Source: GWE2-40-63 sp050251815
GTDB taxonomy: Bacteria > Bacteroidota > Bacteroidia > Bacteroidales > SZUA-534
Assembly: GCA_050251815.1 (NCBI GenBank)
Contig: JBFWMB010000014.1
Span: 4,311-68,310, forward strand
Reading direction: 5' to 3'
Length of the DNA: 64,000 nucleotides
The notes beneath the pieces are model-generated. The model was not told the origin of the DNA, ran no database searches, and was given only the letters and a program-made list of their open reading frames with translations. Within the stretch, counting starts at the first letter, position 1, and each line of letters starts with the position of its first letter. Made by a program: the position numbers and the translations under genes. Below, piece after piece: positions 34,767 to 43,846 of the stretch.

Positions 34767-36479
34767 ATGGCATTTTCAAGTGTGATTAGCATCTTTACCT
34801 CAGCCTGGCTGCCTGTAGTGTTTTTAGTAGGCATTATGATTGTATTGGCCTATTTTATTCAGAAAACCCGAAAACTGCTCAATAGGTATAAAAAAATAAT
34901 GTTCAGGTATAAAGAGAACATGAACACCCTGCGAAATACTCTTTTGCAGGAGAATCAAACGGTGGCTCTTCATCGTGAGGAACTGCTTGCGCAGGCTGAA
35001 CATTTGCAGGAATTAAATATGGAGTTGGAGCGCTTATCGTTGGTAGCCAGCAAAACCGATACGGCAGTAATTATTGCCGATAAAAAAGGGCGGTTTACCT
35101 GGGTGAACCAGGGCTTCGTTAATCTTTATGGATACACGCTCGCCGAAGTGTTAAGTGAGGTTGGTCCTGATATTTATAGTGCCAGCAACGAAATGAATAT
35201 CAAACCGGTAGTTGATAGGGCCATAAAAGCTAAAAAGTCGCTGAATTATACTTCCATGATTCAAACCAAGAGTGGTGAATCAAAGTGGATTAAAACCACC
35301 CTGAATCCCATTTTAGATGAAAACAAACAAATTCAACAGTATGTAATATTACAAACCGATGTTTCGGAGTTAAAACAAATAAACGATAAACTAAAAAAAC
35401 TTTCTTTGGTTGCCAGCAAAACAAGCAATTCGGTATTGATTTTTAATGCGGCTGAACAAATCGACTGGGTTAACGAAGGCTTTCATAATTTATATGGTTA
35501 TACAAAAGGCGAGTTTATCGCATTGCATGGCGATTCGCTCAAAAATTTCCTTAAAGTAAGCGGCCATGAAAACCTTTACAAAAAGGTACTTGAAGTAAAA
35601 AGTACCTACACTTTTGTTTCATCCATTATGAACCGGGATAGCGAACTCAAATGGAAGCAAACTTCAATAACACCCATACATAGCGATGCTGAAAATATTG
35701 TGAATTTTATTGTAGTGGAATCCGACATTACCAAGATAAAGGAAGCCGAAGCGCGGATTGAAGAAGAGCGCGATAAAGCCGACCGTTTATTGCTTAATAT
35801 TTTGCCCGAAGAAACTGCTGAAGAATTGAAGTCGAAAGGTGAGGCTACACCTCGTTTCTACAGAAGTGTTTCGGTACTTTTTGCCGATATTCAGGATTTT
35901 ACCAAATTGGCTGAAAACCTTACACCAAAAGAATTGGTTGAGGAATTACAATCGTATTTTTCGCGTTTCGACGATGTAGTGACCCGTAACTTTGTTGAGA
36001 AAATTAAAACTATGGGCGATGCATTTTTATGCGTGGGAGGTATCCCCATGCGAAATAAAAGCCACCCCTTCGATGCAGTTTTGGTTGGATTAAATCTTCA
36101 GCGCATAATCAGGGAACTGGGCCGCGAACGCGAAGAACAAGGCAAACATGCCTGGAATTTACGGGTGGGAATTCATTCAGGGCCCATTGTTGCCGGTGTG
36201 GTGGGCAAACAAAAAATGACTTACGATATATGGGGCGATACGGTAAACATTGCCAAGCGCATCGAATCGGCATGTGTTCCCGGAATGGTAAACGTGTCGT
36301 CGACAACCTACGAGATTATTAAAGATTATTTTGAATGCGAACACCGGGGTAAAATTTTAGCCAAGCATAAGGGGCATATCGACATGTACTTTGTTCATCG
36401 AATAAAGCCCGAATTTTCAGAAAACCAGGATGGAATTACACCCAATATGTATTTTAAAGAAATGTTTGCACGGCTGTAA
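34767..36479 (+). CDS. Membrane-anchored PAS-PAS class III adenylate cyclase
   Basis: A 570-residue protein: one N-terminal membrane helix (about 10-31), a coiled coil to about 90, then two related PAS domains (about 92-205 and 214-325). Their cores are near copies: LSLVASKTDTAVIIADKKG and LSLVASKTSNSVLIFNAAE. A signalling helix (DKADRLLLNILPEE) leads to the cyclase domain. Metal ligands Asp374 (LFADIQDF) and Asp418 (MGDAF) are present. Base-selecting Lys414 (KIKTMGD) and Asp487 (YDIWGD) indicate ATP, not GTP. Asn494 and Arg498 are also kept. It should make cAMP in response to PAS inputs. Confidence 0.9.
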   Translation: MAFSSVISIFTSAWLPVVFLVGIMIVLAYFIQKTRKLLNRYKKIMFRYKENMNTLRNTLLQENQTVALHREELLAQAEHLQELNMELERLSLVASKTDTAVIIADKKGRFTWVNQGFVNLYGYTLAEVLSEVGPDIYSASNEMNIKPVVDRAIKAKKSLNYTSMIQTKSGESKWIKTTLNPILDENKQIQQYVILQTDVSELKQINDKLKKLSLVASKTSNSVLIFNAAEQIDWVNEGFHNLYGYTKGEFIALHGDSLKNFLKVSGHENLYKKVLEVKSTYTFVSSIMNRDSELKWKQTSITPIHSDAENIVNFIVVESDITKIKEAEARIEEERDKADRLLLNILPEETAEELKSKGEATPRFYRSVSVLFADIQDFTKLAENLTPKELVEELQSYFSRFDDVVTRNFVEKIKTMGDAFLCVGGIPMRNKSHPFDAVLVGLNLQRIIRELGREREEQGKHAWNLRVGIHSGPIVAGVVGKQKMTYDIWGDTVNIAKRIESACVPGMVNVSSTTYEIIKDYFECEHRGKILAKHKGHIDMYFVHRIKPEFSENQDGITPNMYFKEMFARL

Positions 36480-36491
36480 ACAGAGCTTGCA

Positions 36492-37583
36492 TTACTTGTT
36501 GTTAAAATAAACATCGAGCAGTTTGCTGGCCGCTTCAAATGAACTTATTCGATCACTTAATACATCCGATTCCATTTGCTGAATCAAAATTCTTACCTTT
36601 TCATGTTGGTAGAAATTATCGCGCAGGTAATTGTTTATGGTTTCATACATCCAATAGCGGGCCTGTTCGCTGCGGCGATTGTCAAAAAACAGGTTCTGTT
36701 GTGTGTGTTGCAGGTAATCGCCTATCATTTTCCAGACTTGGTCGATATTTGTTTTGTAGAGTGACGAACAGGTTAATACTTTGGGATACCACCCCGATTG
36801 CGATGGTGGAAACAAATGCAGGGCACTTCGGAATTCAGCAGCCGCCAGTTTGGCTTTCTCAATATTGTTACCATCGGCTTTGTTAATAACAATACCATCG
36901 GCCATTTCCATAATTCCACGTTTAATTCCCTGCAACTCGTCGCCGGCTCCGGCAATTTGTACCAACAAAAAGAAATCGACCATGGAATGTACGGCTGTTT
37001 CCGATTGCCCGACACCAACCGTTTCAATAAAAATCACATCAAAACCGGCGGCTTCGCACAACAGGGTGGTTTCCCGGGTTTTGCGGGCCACACCTCCCAG
37101 CGAACCAGCCGACGGGCTGGGTCGGATAAAAGCATTTTTATCGTTGCTCAGTTCTTCCATCCGGGTTTTATCGCCCAAAATACTTCCTTTTGAACGTTCG
37201 CTACTGGGGTCAATAGCCAAGACAGCCAATTGATGATGCTGGCCGGTTATGTATTTCCCCAAAGCTTCAATAAAAGTACTTTTTCCTGCTCCGGGAACCC
37301 CTGAAATGCCTATGCGTATTGATTTTCCTGAGTGTGGGAGGCATTTCTCGATAATTTGCTTGGCCATTTGCTGGTGTTCCGGCAGGGAGCTCTCTATCAG
37401 GGTAATGGCCTTGCTTAAAATAGTACGGTCTCCCCGGATTATCCCTTCAAAATATTCATCGGCAGTTAATTTCTTTCGTTTAATATTAAGAAACCGTTGG
37501 GCAGCACCTTCGTCAACCGATGGTGGTTGTTCAATTCCCTGATTTACTTTTAAGGCGCTTTTTGTTTTTGGCTTTTGCTTCAT
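36492..37583 (-). CDS. meaB: MeaB/ArgK-type G-protein chaperone of methylmalonyl-CoA mutase
   Basis: A 363-residue P-loop GTPase. It has Walker A GVPGAGKST, the Mg2+ region LAIDPSSERSKGSILGDKTRM, the switch motif FIETVGVGQSE and the guanine-specificity motif INKAD. The C-terminal dimerisation arm YLRDNFYQHEKVRILIQQME is typical. MeaB protects and reloads the adenosylcobalamin cofactor of methylmalonyl-CoA mutase. The mutase genes are not in the window, so in this organism they must lie elsewhere. The first 30 residues are extra and basic. A TAAATTTG promoter box is seen 20 bp before the start. Confidence 0.93.
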   Translation of the reverse strand: MKQKPKTKSALKVNQGIEQPPSVDEGAAQRFLNIKRKKLTADEYFEGIIRGDRTILSKAITLIESSLPEHQQMAKQIIEKCLPHSGKSIRIGISGVPGAGKSTFIEALGKYITGQHHQLAVLAIDPSSERSKGSILGDKTRMEELSNDKNAFIRPSPSAGSLGGVARKTRETTLLCEAAGFDVIFIETVGVGQSETAVHSMVDFFLLVQIAGAGDELQGIKRGIMEMADGIVINKADGNNIEKAKLAAAEFRSALHLFPPSQSGWYPKVLTCSSLYKTNIDQVWKMIGDYLQHTQQNLFFDNRRSEQARYWMYETINNYLRDNFYQHEKVRILIQQMESDVLSDRISSFEAASKLLDVYFNNK

Positions 37584-37602
37584 GATGCTAAATAAATTGA
37601 TT

Positions 37603-37610
37603 CAAATTTA
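37603..37610 (-). promoter_or_regulatory. Candidate -7 promoter box for meaB
   Basis: The minus-strand TAAATTTG matches TAnnTTTG and lies about 20 bp upstream of the meaB ATG at 37583. Confidence 0.4.
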
Positions 37611-37697
37611 GAACTAATCGGCACACCATCCCCGATGATTTAATATTATTTGTTAACCTCCGATTGTTGAAAATTTTGTTCAGTGCTATGCAAAATA

Positions 37698-37731
37698 ACA
37701 AAAGCCATTGAACGCATCCAATGGCTTTTGT
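37698..37731 (-). terminator. Terminator hairpin after the DUF1573 gene
   Basis: A 13-bp perfect stem (ACAAAAGCCATTG at 37698-37710, CAATGGCTTTTGT at 37719-37731) with an 8-base loop. The minus-strand transcript then reads TATTTTG. It lies just after the DUF1573 gene and upstream of meaB. Confidence 0.78.
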
Positions 37732-37753
37732 CAGTTCTTTGAAAGTTTATATT

Positions 37754-38851
37754 TTAACTTCCGCTGGCCGGTTCAACCATTCCGGTAACCCGCAATGTAA
37801 CCTGGGGTTGACTGGGGTCATTAGTAATTACGGTTATACTTTTATTTTGTCGGTTTAGTTTGCCTGTGGAATCAAATTTCACTTTTAATTCGGCTGTTTC
37901 TCCGGGTTTCAGCAGGCTTTTCGACGGATTAATTACGGTACATCCGCACGATGCCTTGGTTTTGCGGATAATTAAATCGCTTTTGCCGGTGTTTTTAAAT
38001 TCAAAGATGTAATCAACGCTTTGTCCCTGAGTGATGGTTCCAAAATTGAAGGTGTTTTCGTTGAACTCAATTTTGGGAGCTTTGGCTTTTTCTGCTTCGC
38101 TCAGGTCCGAAAAATCTTCTTCAATATTAGCACTTATCGAGAGTAAGTTCTTGTTTTGTTGGGTGTCGCCGTTTATGGCTACGGTAATGCGATCCATTAA
38201 AAAACCCCAGTCGTTTTTCTTTTTGGCATCGTACCAAACTTTAATAACGCCTTTTTCTCCGGGTTTTAGTGTTTCGGGAACCGCTTCAGCTTTTATGTGT
38301 GCCGGAACATTGCGGAACGATACATTCAAAAGTTTACTGCTGGTGTTTACCATCTCAAGTTCACCTTCTTTCACTTCATCAACACTAACTTTCATTAAAG
38401 CCAGATGGTTTGATTTTAATCGTAATTCTCCCAATACCCGGGGGTATTCATCTTCAACGGTAAGTTGTTTGGGAATTACATTTCCAACAATTCGCAGGGT
38501 CGATGTGGGTGGATTGCTGTTGGTGGTGATGCTAATCGATTTTGAAAAGCGGTGTGGACGGTTCATCGGATTAAAAACAGCTGATACAAAACCTTTTTGA
38601 CCAGGCATTACCGGTTCTTTGGTGTAGTCTGATGTGGTACAACCGCACGACGGACGAACCTGGGTAATTACCAAAGGAGCATTTCCGGTATTGGTAAAGC
38701 TAAAGTTGTAGGTAACTTTTCCGCCGTCTTCTTTAATGTCACCAAAATCGTGGGTGTCGTTGTCCCACGATATATTGGGCCCTACTTGCTGGGCTTGCAC
38801 CACACCAAGCGATGCAATAACTATGAATAAAATAAAGCCTAATTGTTTCAT
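37754..38851 (-). CDS. Secreted protein with tandem DUF1573 domains
   Basis: A 365-residue exported protein (signal peptide MKQLGFILFIVIASLGVVQA). Two immunoglobulin-like DUF1573 units are clear. The first, at about 25-125, has THDFGDIKEDGGKVTYNFSFTNTG and VRPSCGCTTSDYTKEPVMPG. The second, at about 260-360, has NTFNFGTITQGQSVDYIFEFKNTG and KASCGCTVINPSKSLLKPG. The region between them may hold a degenerate third unit. Each unit has the conserved CGC motif. Such domains are widespread in Bacteroidota and probably mediate protein contacts in the periplasm; no specific function is known. Confidence 0.92.
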   Translation of the reverse strand: MKQLGFILFIVIASLGVVQAQQVGPNISWDNDTHDFGDIKEDGGKVTYNFSFTNTGNAPLVITQVRPSCGCTTSDYTKEPVMPGQKGFVSAVFNPMNRPHRFSKSISITTNSNPPTSTLRIVGNVIPKQLTVEDEYPRVLGELRLKSNHLALMKVSVDEVKEGELEMVNTSSKLLNVSFRNVPAHIKAEAVPETLKPGEKGVIKVWYDAKKKNDWGFLMDRITVAINGDTQQNKNLLSISANIEEDFSDLSEAEKAKAPKIEFNENTFNFGTITQGQSVDYIFEFKNTGKSDLIIRKTKASCGCTVINPSKSLLKPGETAELKVKFDSTGKLNRQNKSITVITNDPSQPQVTLRVTGMVEPASGS

Positions 38852-38878
38852 AAGTAAAGTATTTAATTACTGGATAGG

Positions 38879-38886
38879 CAAATGTA
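38879..38886 (-). promoter_or_regulatory. Candidate -7 promoter box for the DUF1573 gene
   Basis: The minus-strand TACATTTG fits TAnnTTTG and lies 28 bp before the ATG at 38851. Confidence 0.4.
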
Positions 38887-38930
38887 AAAAAAATGACCTG
38901 TTAAACCACTTGTTTGCACCGATTCTTATG

Positions 38931-40199
38931 TTAATGGAGTGTTAAAGTTTTTGCCAGTTGCTCAATATTAAACGACGAGGGGTTTTGAAATACCCGCAAC
39001 TCAAATTCAGGCAGTATAGCCAGGATATGATCAAATAAATCGGCCTGAATACCTTCAAAATTAGCCCAAACCTGGTCGTTGCTGAATACATAAATCTCAA
39101 TAGGTATCCCTTTTTCACTGGGTTGCAAATGCCTTACCAGGAAAGTCATGTCCTGATGTATTTTGGGGTGATGCCTCAGGTATTCCTCCACGTACTTTCT
39201 GAAAACCCCCAGGTTGGTAAGTCGTCGGCCGTTTACCAATACTGAATCATCAATTTGATTTTCTTTATTGAACAATTCCAGCTCTTCCATTTTTTCCGAA
39301 ATGTAGCCTTTTAGCCGGTGAATTTTCTTAAACTTTTCAATCATCTCAGGAGAACAGAATTTGACACTGCTCATGTCAATATTTACCGAGCGTTTTATGC
39401 GTCGCCCGCCTGATTCCTCCATGCCACGCCAGTTGGTGAACGATTCCGATACCAGGGCATAAGTGGGAATGGTGGCAATGGTTTTGTCCCAGTTTTGTAC
39501 TTTAACGGTATTTAAAGTAATTTCAAGAACGGTTCCGTCGGCACTGTGGCTGGGCATTTCAATCCAGTCGCCAATGCGCACCATATTGTTTGCCGACAGT
39601 TGCACGCTGGCTACCAAACCCAGAATAGTATCTTTAAAAACCAGTAGGAGTACGGCAGCAAGAGCTCCTAGTCCGGCAAGCAATTTTCCGGGAGAATTGC
39701 CGGTAACCAGGGAAATTATAATGATGATGGCAATAAAATAAAAGAATATATTTATAAGTTGGATGTATCCTTTTATGGGACGGGTTTTTGAAATTTCACG
39801 TCGTAAATAGATTTCATGCAGCGATTGGGTTAGCGATACCAATACCAGCAACACAATTAAGGTTATATACAAATAAATTACTGTTTCAATAAAAGTAACC
39901 CACTGCGGATAGTTTCCGAATACCAGATTTATTGAAAAATGCAATACCAGTGCAGGTGCCAGGTGAGCAACCCGGTTAATTACCTTTCGGTTAAAAAGAA
40001 TATCGTCCCATTCGTTCTTACTTCTCTTAATAAACTGTGAAATGGTATTTACAATTACCCGCTTGGTAATTATATCGGCCAGAAAGCATACCAGAATAAG
40101 AATTAGTACAAAAATACTCAACTGAATTAAGTTTGCCTGGCTGGCGTTAAGTCCCAACGATATAAGTTTGTTTAAAAATTGTTCGCTTAAATGTTCCAT
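38931..40199 (-). CDS. MscS-family mechanosensitive channel (YbdG-like)
   Basis: A 422-residue membrane protein with about five N-terminal helices and the pore-lining helix GKLLAGLGALAAVLLLVFKDTILGLVASVQL. The MscS beta domain follows (NNMVRIGDWIEMPSHSADGTVLEITLNTVKVQNWDKTIATIPTY), then a long cytoplasmic C-terminal domain. The conserved phrase ESFTNWRGMEESGGRRIKRS and the length match YbdG-type channels of the MscS family. It should release solutes on osmotic downshock. The gene is monocistronic with a good -7 box upstream. Confidence 0.92.
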   Translation of the reverse strand: MEHLSEQFLNKLISLGLNASQANLIQLSIFVLILILVCFLADIITKRVIVNTISQFIKRSKNEWDDILFNRKVINRVAHLAPALVLHFSINLVFGNYPQWVTFIETVIYLYITLIVLLVLVSLTQSLHEIYLRREISKTRPIKGYIQLINIFFYFIAIIIIISLVTGNSPGKLLAGLGALAAVLLLVFKDTILGLVASVQLSANNMVRIGDWIEMPSHSADGTVLEITLNTVKVQNWDKTIATIPTYALVSESFTNWRGMEESGGRRIKRSVNIDMSSVKFCSPEMIEKFKKIHRLKGYISEKMEELELFNKENQIDDSVLVNGRRLTNLGVFRKYVEEYLRHHPKIHQDMTFLVRHLQPSEKGIPIEIYVFSNDQVWANFEGIQADLFDHILAILPEFELRVFQNPSSFNIEQLAKTLTLH

Positions 40200-40217
40200 G
40201 ATTCATTCTTTTGGCGG

Positions 40218-40225
40218 CAAAGGTA
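40218..40225 (-). promoter_or_regulatory. Candidate -7 promoter box for the MscS-like gene
   Basis: The minus-strand TACCTTTG fits TAnnTTTG and lies about 19 bp before the ATG at 40199. Confidence 0.4.
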
Positions 40226-40369
40226 TAAAAATTGGGGGAGACCCGAAAATTGGGCTTTAGGAGCTTTTGATAGCCAATAATTTTATGAAATATTCCAATA
40301 TCAGTTCAGAATATCAACGAAGTTTTGGTATTTTTAGGGCAAAGTGAAAGGCAATTAATTAATGGATGA

Positions 40370-41056
40370 TTGGGGGTATTGAAAACATTAGCGACCATAG
40401 TGTTAATTTTCCTGGGTATTGTTTTGCATGCACAAACCGATAGTTTGAGCTTTTCAAAGCCTTATGTGGGGCATCGGTTTAAAGAAGGCCTTTACCTAAA
40501 CCATCAACAATTGCTGACGAATAATCCCATTCCTGTTAAATACATCATCACCAAATACGATAAAACCGATTTCGACTTTTTTAACAAACTTTTAGCTGAA
40601 GAGTCCGTTATTTTTTTCGATAAATTTGGGTTGAAAAACGAGCTTAAAGTGGAAGATTTGTGGGGTTTCTGCCGTCGGGGTTCAGTGTATATTAATGTGG
40701 GCGACGATTTTAACCGAATTCCCGTAATGGGTTCCATTTGCCATTTTGTGGCTACCATTACCACACGTGAAAATAATTACGCACAAGCGGGATATCCGTA
40801 CAATTACAACTACGGTTATTATGGGACCCCGGTATCGTCGGAGCGAACCGAAGTGTACCAGTTTGTAATGGATTTTAAGAGCGGTAAAATTCTGGAATTT
40901 ACGGTCGATAATGTGAAAATATTACTAAAAACCGACGAGGAACTTTATCAGGAATATACCGAACTACGAAAGAAAAAGCAGAAGCAGCAAAAGTTTTTGT
41001 ACATTCGTAAGTATAACGAAAAACACCCTTTATCTATTGAGCGGGAAAAAGGTTAA
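40370..41056 (+). CDS. Exported protein of unknown function
   Basis: A 228-residue protein with a signal peptide (LATIVLIFLGIVLHAQTD). The start must be TTG, at 40370 or 40379, because the nearby ATG at 40362 runs into a stop after six codons. The body has alternating charged strands (ESVIFFDKFGLKNELKVEDLWGFCRRGSVYINVGDDF), a Tyr/Gly/Asn-rich insert (YPYNYNYGYYG) and a very basic C-terminal helix (RKKKQKQQKFLYIRKYNEKHP). I do not recognise the family. It is followed 129 bp later by another exported unknown; the two may be related in role but not visibly in sequence. Confidence 0.65.
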   Translation: MGVLKTLATIVLIFLGIVLHAQTDSLSFSKPYVGHRFKEGLYLNHQQLLTNNPIPVKYIITKYDKTDFDFFNKLLAEESVIFFDKFGLKNELKVEDLWGFCRRGSVYINVGDDFNRIPVMGSICHFVATITTRENNYAQAGYPYNYNYGYYGTPVSSERTEVYQFVMDFKSGKILEFTVDNVKILLKTDEELYQEYTELRKKKQKQQKFLYIRKYNEKHPLSIEREKG

Positions 41057-41185
41057 ACCTGTTTAACTTATAATTGTTACCTATGCATACAATTGCGAAC
41101 CTAAAAATGAAACGAATCAATAAAAAACAGATTATATTTAACCGATTGTATTGAAAACAATTGTCGAACTTATTTAATAAAAAAA

Positions 41186-42055
41186 ATGAAAAAACTACTT
41201 CTATTTACCGCGTTGGCATGTATCTTCACCGGGCTTAAAGCACAACAGGCTGTTGGTACCCCCGAACAGTTAAAACAGTTTATGAATACTACAACTTATG
41301 TGGTACTTGAGAACAATCCCATGTTGCGCTACAATCATGTGATTAAAGAAACCGTTGAAAAACACTGGGATATTACCAAATTTGAGTTTGTAACCTTCTC
41401 TACCGAGGAATTTGAAGAAGCCCGTAAGGACCCCAACAAATCGTTCCTGATTGTAAACCTGCATTACTTCGATAAAGACAAAACCAAAGCCAAATACAAG
41501 TATTTAAGCGTGGAACTGGGCGGTCCGTACGAATTTGTTCGCCAGATGCCCGACATTGCTTCCGTTCCCATTGCCTACGACGGCATCGACGAAAAATATT
41601 ATGCCTACAAACTGGGTATGTTGTGCCGTTTTTTGCAGAACCACATTAAACTCACTTACGAGCATCCCGAGCTTAATTCAAAAAACATTCTTAAATACTA
41701 TTACAAAAACCTTACGGCCGATATTCACGACAAAGTATTGTATGTTACCGAAGGCGATTTACCCAAATCGCTGAACACCGTGGAAAAAATCAAGGCGCTT
41801 TATCCCTACGATGTTAAAATTGTGAGCCGCGAAGAGATTCAGGCTGCTATTGACAACAAAGACGAAAACGTGGTTTTTGTGCATAAGGTAGGTCCTGAGG
41901 GAGCCAAACGCAAAGCCCGTTGTTTTAACACCATTGTGGGCGCTGCCGATGCCCAGCTCTACTATTTCAGCTGGCACATGATTAGCGATAAAGCACCCGA
42001 AGGGCTCACCACCAAAGATTTTAAGAAACTGGCCAAGGCTAAAAAACAAAACTAA
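41186..42055 (+). CDS. Exported protein of unknown function
   Basis: A 289-residue protein with a clear signal peptide (MKKLLLFTALACIFTGLKAQ). It is rich in Lys and Tyr and has segments such as YVVLENNPMLRYNHVIKETVEKHWDITKFEFV and NENVVFVHKVGPEGAKRKARCFNTIVGAADAQLYYFSW. I do not recognise the family; it resembles periplasmic proteins of Bacteroidota without known function. A perfect 11-bp stem-loop follows, so the transcript ends here. It is separate from the chemotaxis-type receptor gene downstream. Confidence 0.72.
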   Translation: MKKLLLFTALACIFTGLKAQQAVGTPEQLKQFMNTTTYVVLENNPMLRYNHVIKETVEKHWDITKFEFVTFSTEEFEEARKDPNKSFLIVNLHYFDKDKTKAKYKYLSVELGGPYEFVRQMPDIASVPIAYDGIDEKYYAYKLGMLCRFLQNHIKLTYEHPELNSKNILKYYYKNLTADIHDKVLYVTEGDLPKSLNTVEKIKALYPYDVKIVSREEIQAAIDNKDENVVFVHKVGPEGAKRKARCFNTIVGAADAQLYYFSWHMISDKAPEGLTTKDFKKLAKAKKQN

Positions 42056-42063
42056 TGAAGTAA

Positions 42064-42107
42064 CCGGAACGAATTTTCCAAACAAGATTCGTTCCGGCAA
42101 TTGTTTT
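42064..42107 (+). terminator. Terminator hairpin after the exported-protein gene
   Basis: An 11-bp perfect stem (CCGGAACGAAT at 42064-42074, ATTCGTTCCGG at 42087-42097) with a 12-base loop and a following TTGTTTTTAT stretch. Confidence 0.82.
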
Positions 42108-42173
42108 TATTATAACCCGAAACCATTTCCTGCGTAAGCAGTGTTTTAAGTGTATTTGTAAAAACAGCATCTT

Positions 42174-43700
42174 ATGAAACAGGTAGTATTAATTCAACTT
42201 ATCGAGATTGCCGTATCCATTCCCATCGGCTATTTTGTGCTGAATTACTTTTTCAGGAATTCAGTAATCATTAAGATTGGCATCATGTGGATTGTCAACG
42301 TAATTATTAGCGCTTTTGTTAAAGAGTACGCCATGATGGGTTTATTTAATAATGCCGTTTCTTATACCATCATTGCAGCTTTTACCATTACCGGTCTGTA
42401 TTTTACCTCGCGTTTGCTTTATAAACCTTTGAACAATATTATCGATCATGTCGATGATTTATCGAAAGGAAACCTCGACATTTCCGTCGAACGAAACGAA
42501 AGTAATGACGAACTAAACCGCCTGGCCAATGCTTTATGCGAATTAAAGCGCCAGTTTATTGCCATTATTGGTGATATCAATGCCAGTTCCAGCCAGTTGA
42601 TCGATGCCAGTTCCGGTTTAAGCGTTACTGCCGAAGAAATGGCCAATGGCTCAAACGAGCAGGCAGCTTCAGTGCAGGAAGTTTCTGCTACCATGGAAGA
42701 AATGGCCGCTAATATCGAAGGAAATACCGATAATGCCCGCAAAACCGAGCAGATTGCCGACTCAGCCGCCAAACGCATTAAAGAAGTGCAGGAGGCTTCG
42801 GCCGAAAGCCTGAGCTCGGTAAACGATATTGCTCAAAAAATTGGTATCATCAACGACATTGCCCTCCAGACCAACATACTGGCCCTGAACGCGGCCGTTG
42901 AGGCAGCGCGGGCCGGGGAACACGGAAAAGGTTTTGCTGTGGTGGCTGCCGAAGTACGCAAACTGGCCGAGCGTAGCAAGGTTGCAGCCGACGAGATTGT
43001 AGACCTGGCGGCTAAAAGCGTGGAGGTAACCAACAAATCGGGCGAGTTACTCCTGAATATAATTCCTGACATTGAAAAAACAACCCTTTTGGTGCAGGAG
43101 ATTGCTGCCGCCAGCATCGAGCAATCAAACGGCGCCAATCAGGTGAACCACGCCATCCAGGATTTGAATCAGGTAACCCAGCAGGGAGCTTCAGTAGCCA
43201 CACAAATTGCAGGAAATGCCGAGTCGCTGGCCGAACAGGCACGTACTTTAAATCAATTAATCAGTTTCTTTAAGTTTCAGGGTAAGAAAAAAGCCTATGT
43301 CGCTACCGAAAAGAAGAAGATAAAGAAGGAGTTTAAACCTGCTATGGTTCAGTTTAAAGCGCAGCCCTCGACAACAGTTCCTAAAAAGACACAAACCACA
43401 ACCTTACCCAAAAAAGAACAGCCAAAACCAGCGGCACCCACGGTAAAGAATGTGGCAAAACCCATTGAAATAAAAAAAGAAAGCAAACCAGCGGTTCTAA
43501 AGACAAAGCCGGCACAGCAGAAAAAAACAACACCGGCTCCCAAATCTGTGGTACCGCCCAAAAAAGCAGCCCCGGCCAAACCCGAAACCAAAGCGGCCCC
43601 GGCACCCAAATCAAAACCAACAAATACTGGCAATGCCGGAAAAGGCTTTAATTTAAACCTGGGTTCCGACGTCAGCGATAGTGATTTTGAAGCGTTTTAA
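42174..43700 (+). CDS. Methyl-accepting chemotaxis-type receptor without periplasmic sensor
   Basis: A 508-residue protein. Three membrane helices fill the first 85 residues with no room for a periplasmic domain. A HAMP linker (NIIDHVDDLSKGNLDISVERNESNDELNRL) leads to the signalling domain with the highly conserved hairpin tip LQTNILALNAAVEAARAGEHGKGFAVVAAEVRKLAERS. After about residue 365 comes an unusual tail of about 140 residues, rich in Lys, Pro, Ala and Thr, that ends GKGFNLNLGSDVSDSDFEAF. No other chemotaxis genes are close. The input may be membrane state or an intracellular signal, and the output CheA lies elsewhere. Confidence 0.9.
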   Translation: MKQVVLIQLIEIAVSIPIGYFVLNYFFRNSVIIKIGIMWIVNVIISAFVKEYAMMGLFNNAVSYTIIAAFTITGLYFTSRLLYKPLNNIIDHVDDLSKGNLDISVERNESNDELNRLANALCELKRQFIAIIGDINASSSQLIDASSGLSVTAEEMANGSNEQAASVQEVSATMEEMAANIEGNTDNARKTEQIADSAAKRIKEVQEASAESLSSVNDIAQKIGIINDIALQTNILALNAAVEAARAGEHGKGFAVVAAEVRKLAERSKVAADEIVDLAAKSVEVTNKSGELLLNIIPDIEKTTLLVQEIAAASIEQSNGANQVNHAIQDLNQVTQQGASVATQIAGNAESLAEQARTLNQLISFFKFQGKKKAYVATEKKKIKKEFKPAMVQFKAQPSTTVPKKTQTTTLPKKEQPKPAAPTVKNVAKPIEIKKESKPAVLKTKPAQQKKTTPAPKSVVPPKKAAPAKPETKAAPAPKSKPTNTGNAGKGFNLNLGSDVSDSDFEAF

Positions 43701-43741
43701 CAGCTAATTTTTTCGTTTCCAGGAACGAATAAAAAATAGTT

Positions 43742-43772
43742 ACCCCGCTTGCATGCAGACGGGGTTCATTTT
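43742..43772 (+). terminator. Terminator after the chemotaxis-type receptor gene
   Basis: The stem ACCCCG/CGGGGT (43742-43747 with 43760-43765) encloses the palindrome TGCATGCA and is followed by TCATTTTT. Confidence 0.7.
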
Positions 43773-43846
43773 TAACCGGAATTGGCAAAATACCGATTCT
43801 TCTGGGTTCAGTTAATAAGAATCCGAATTATTTTATGACTGATTTT

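Noticed and set aside
34007..36479. One operon of the SiaB gene and the cyclase gene
   Set aside because: A perfect stem with a nine-T tail lies between them at 34620-34646, so joint transcription is unlikely.
36781..37233. 150-residue reading frame antisense to meaB
   Set aside because: Shadow of the MeaB coding sequence without recognisable features.
36492..37753. Cobalamin riboswitch before meaB
   Set aside because: The 170-bp gap holds only a terminator hairpin and a -7 box; no B12-box-like element is seen.
38031..38600. 189-residue reading frame antisense to the DUF1573 gene
   Set aside because: Shadow of a clear family gene; no signal, motif or promoter of its own.
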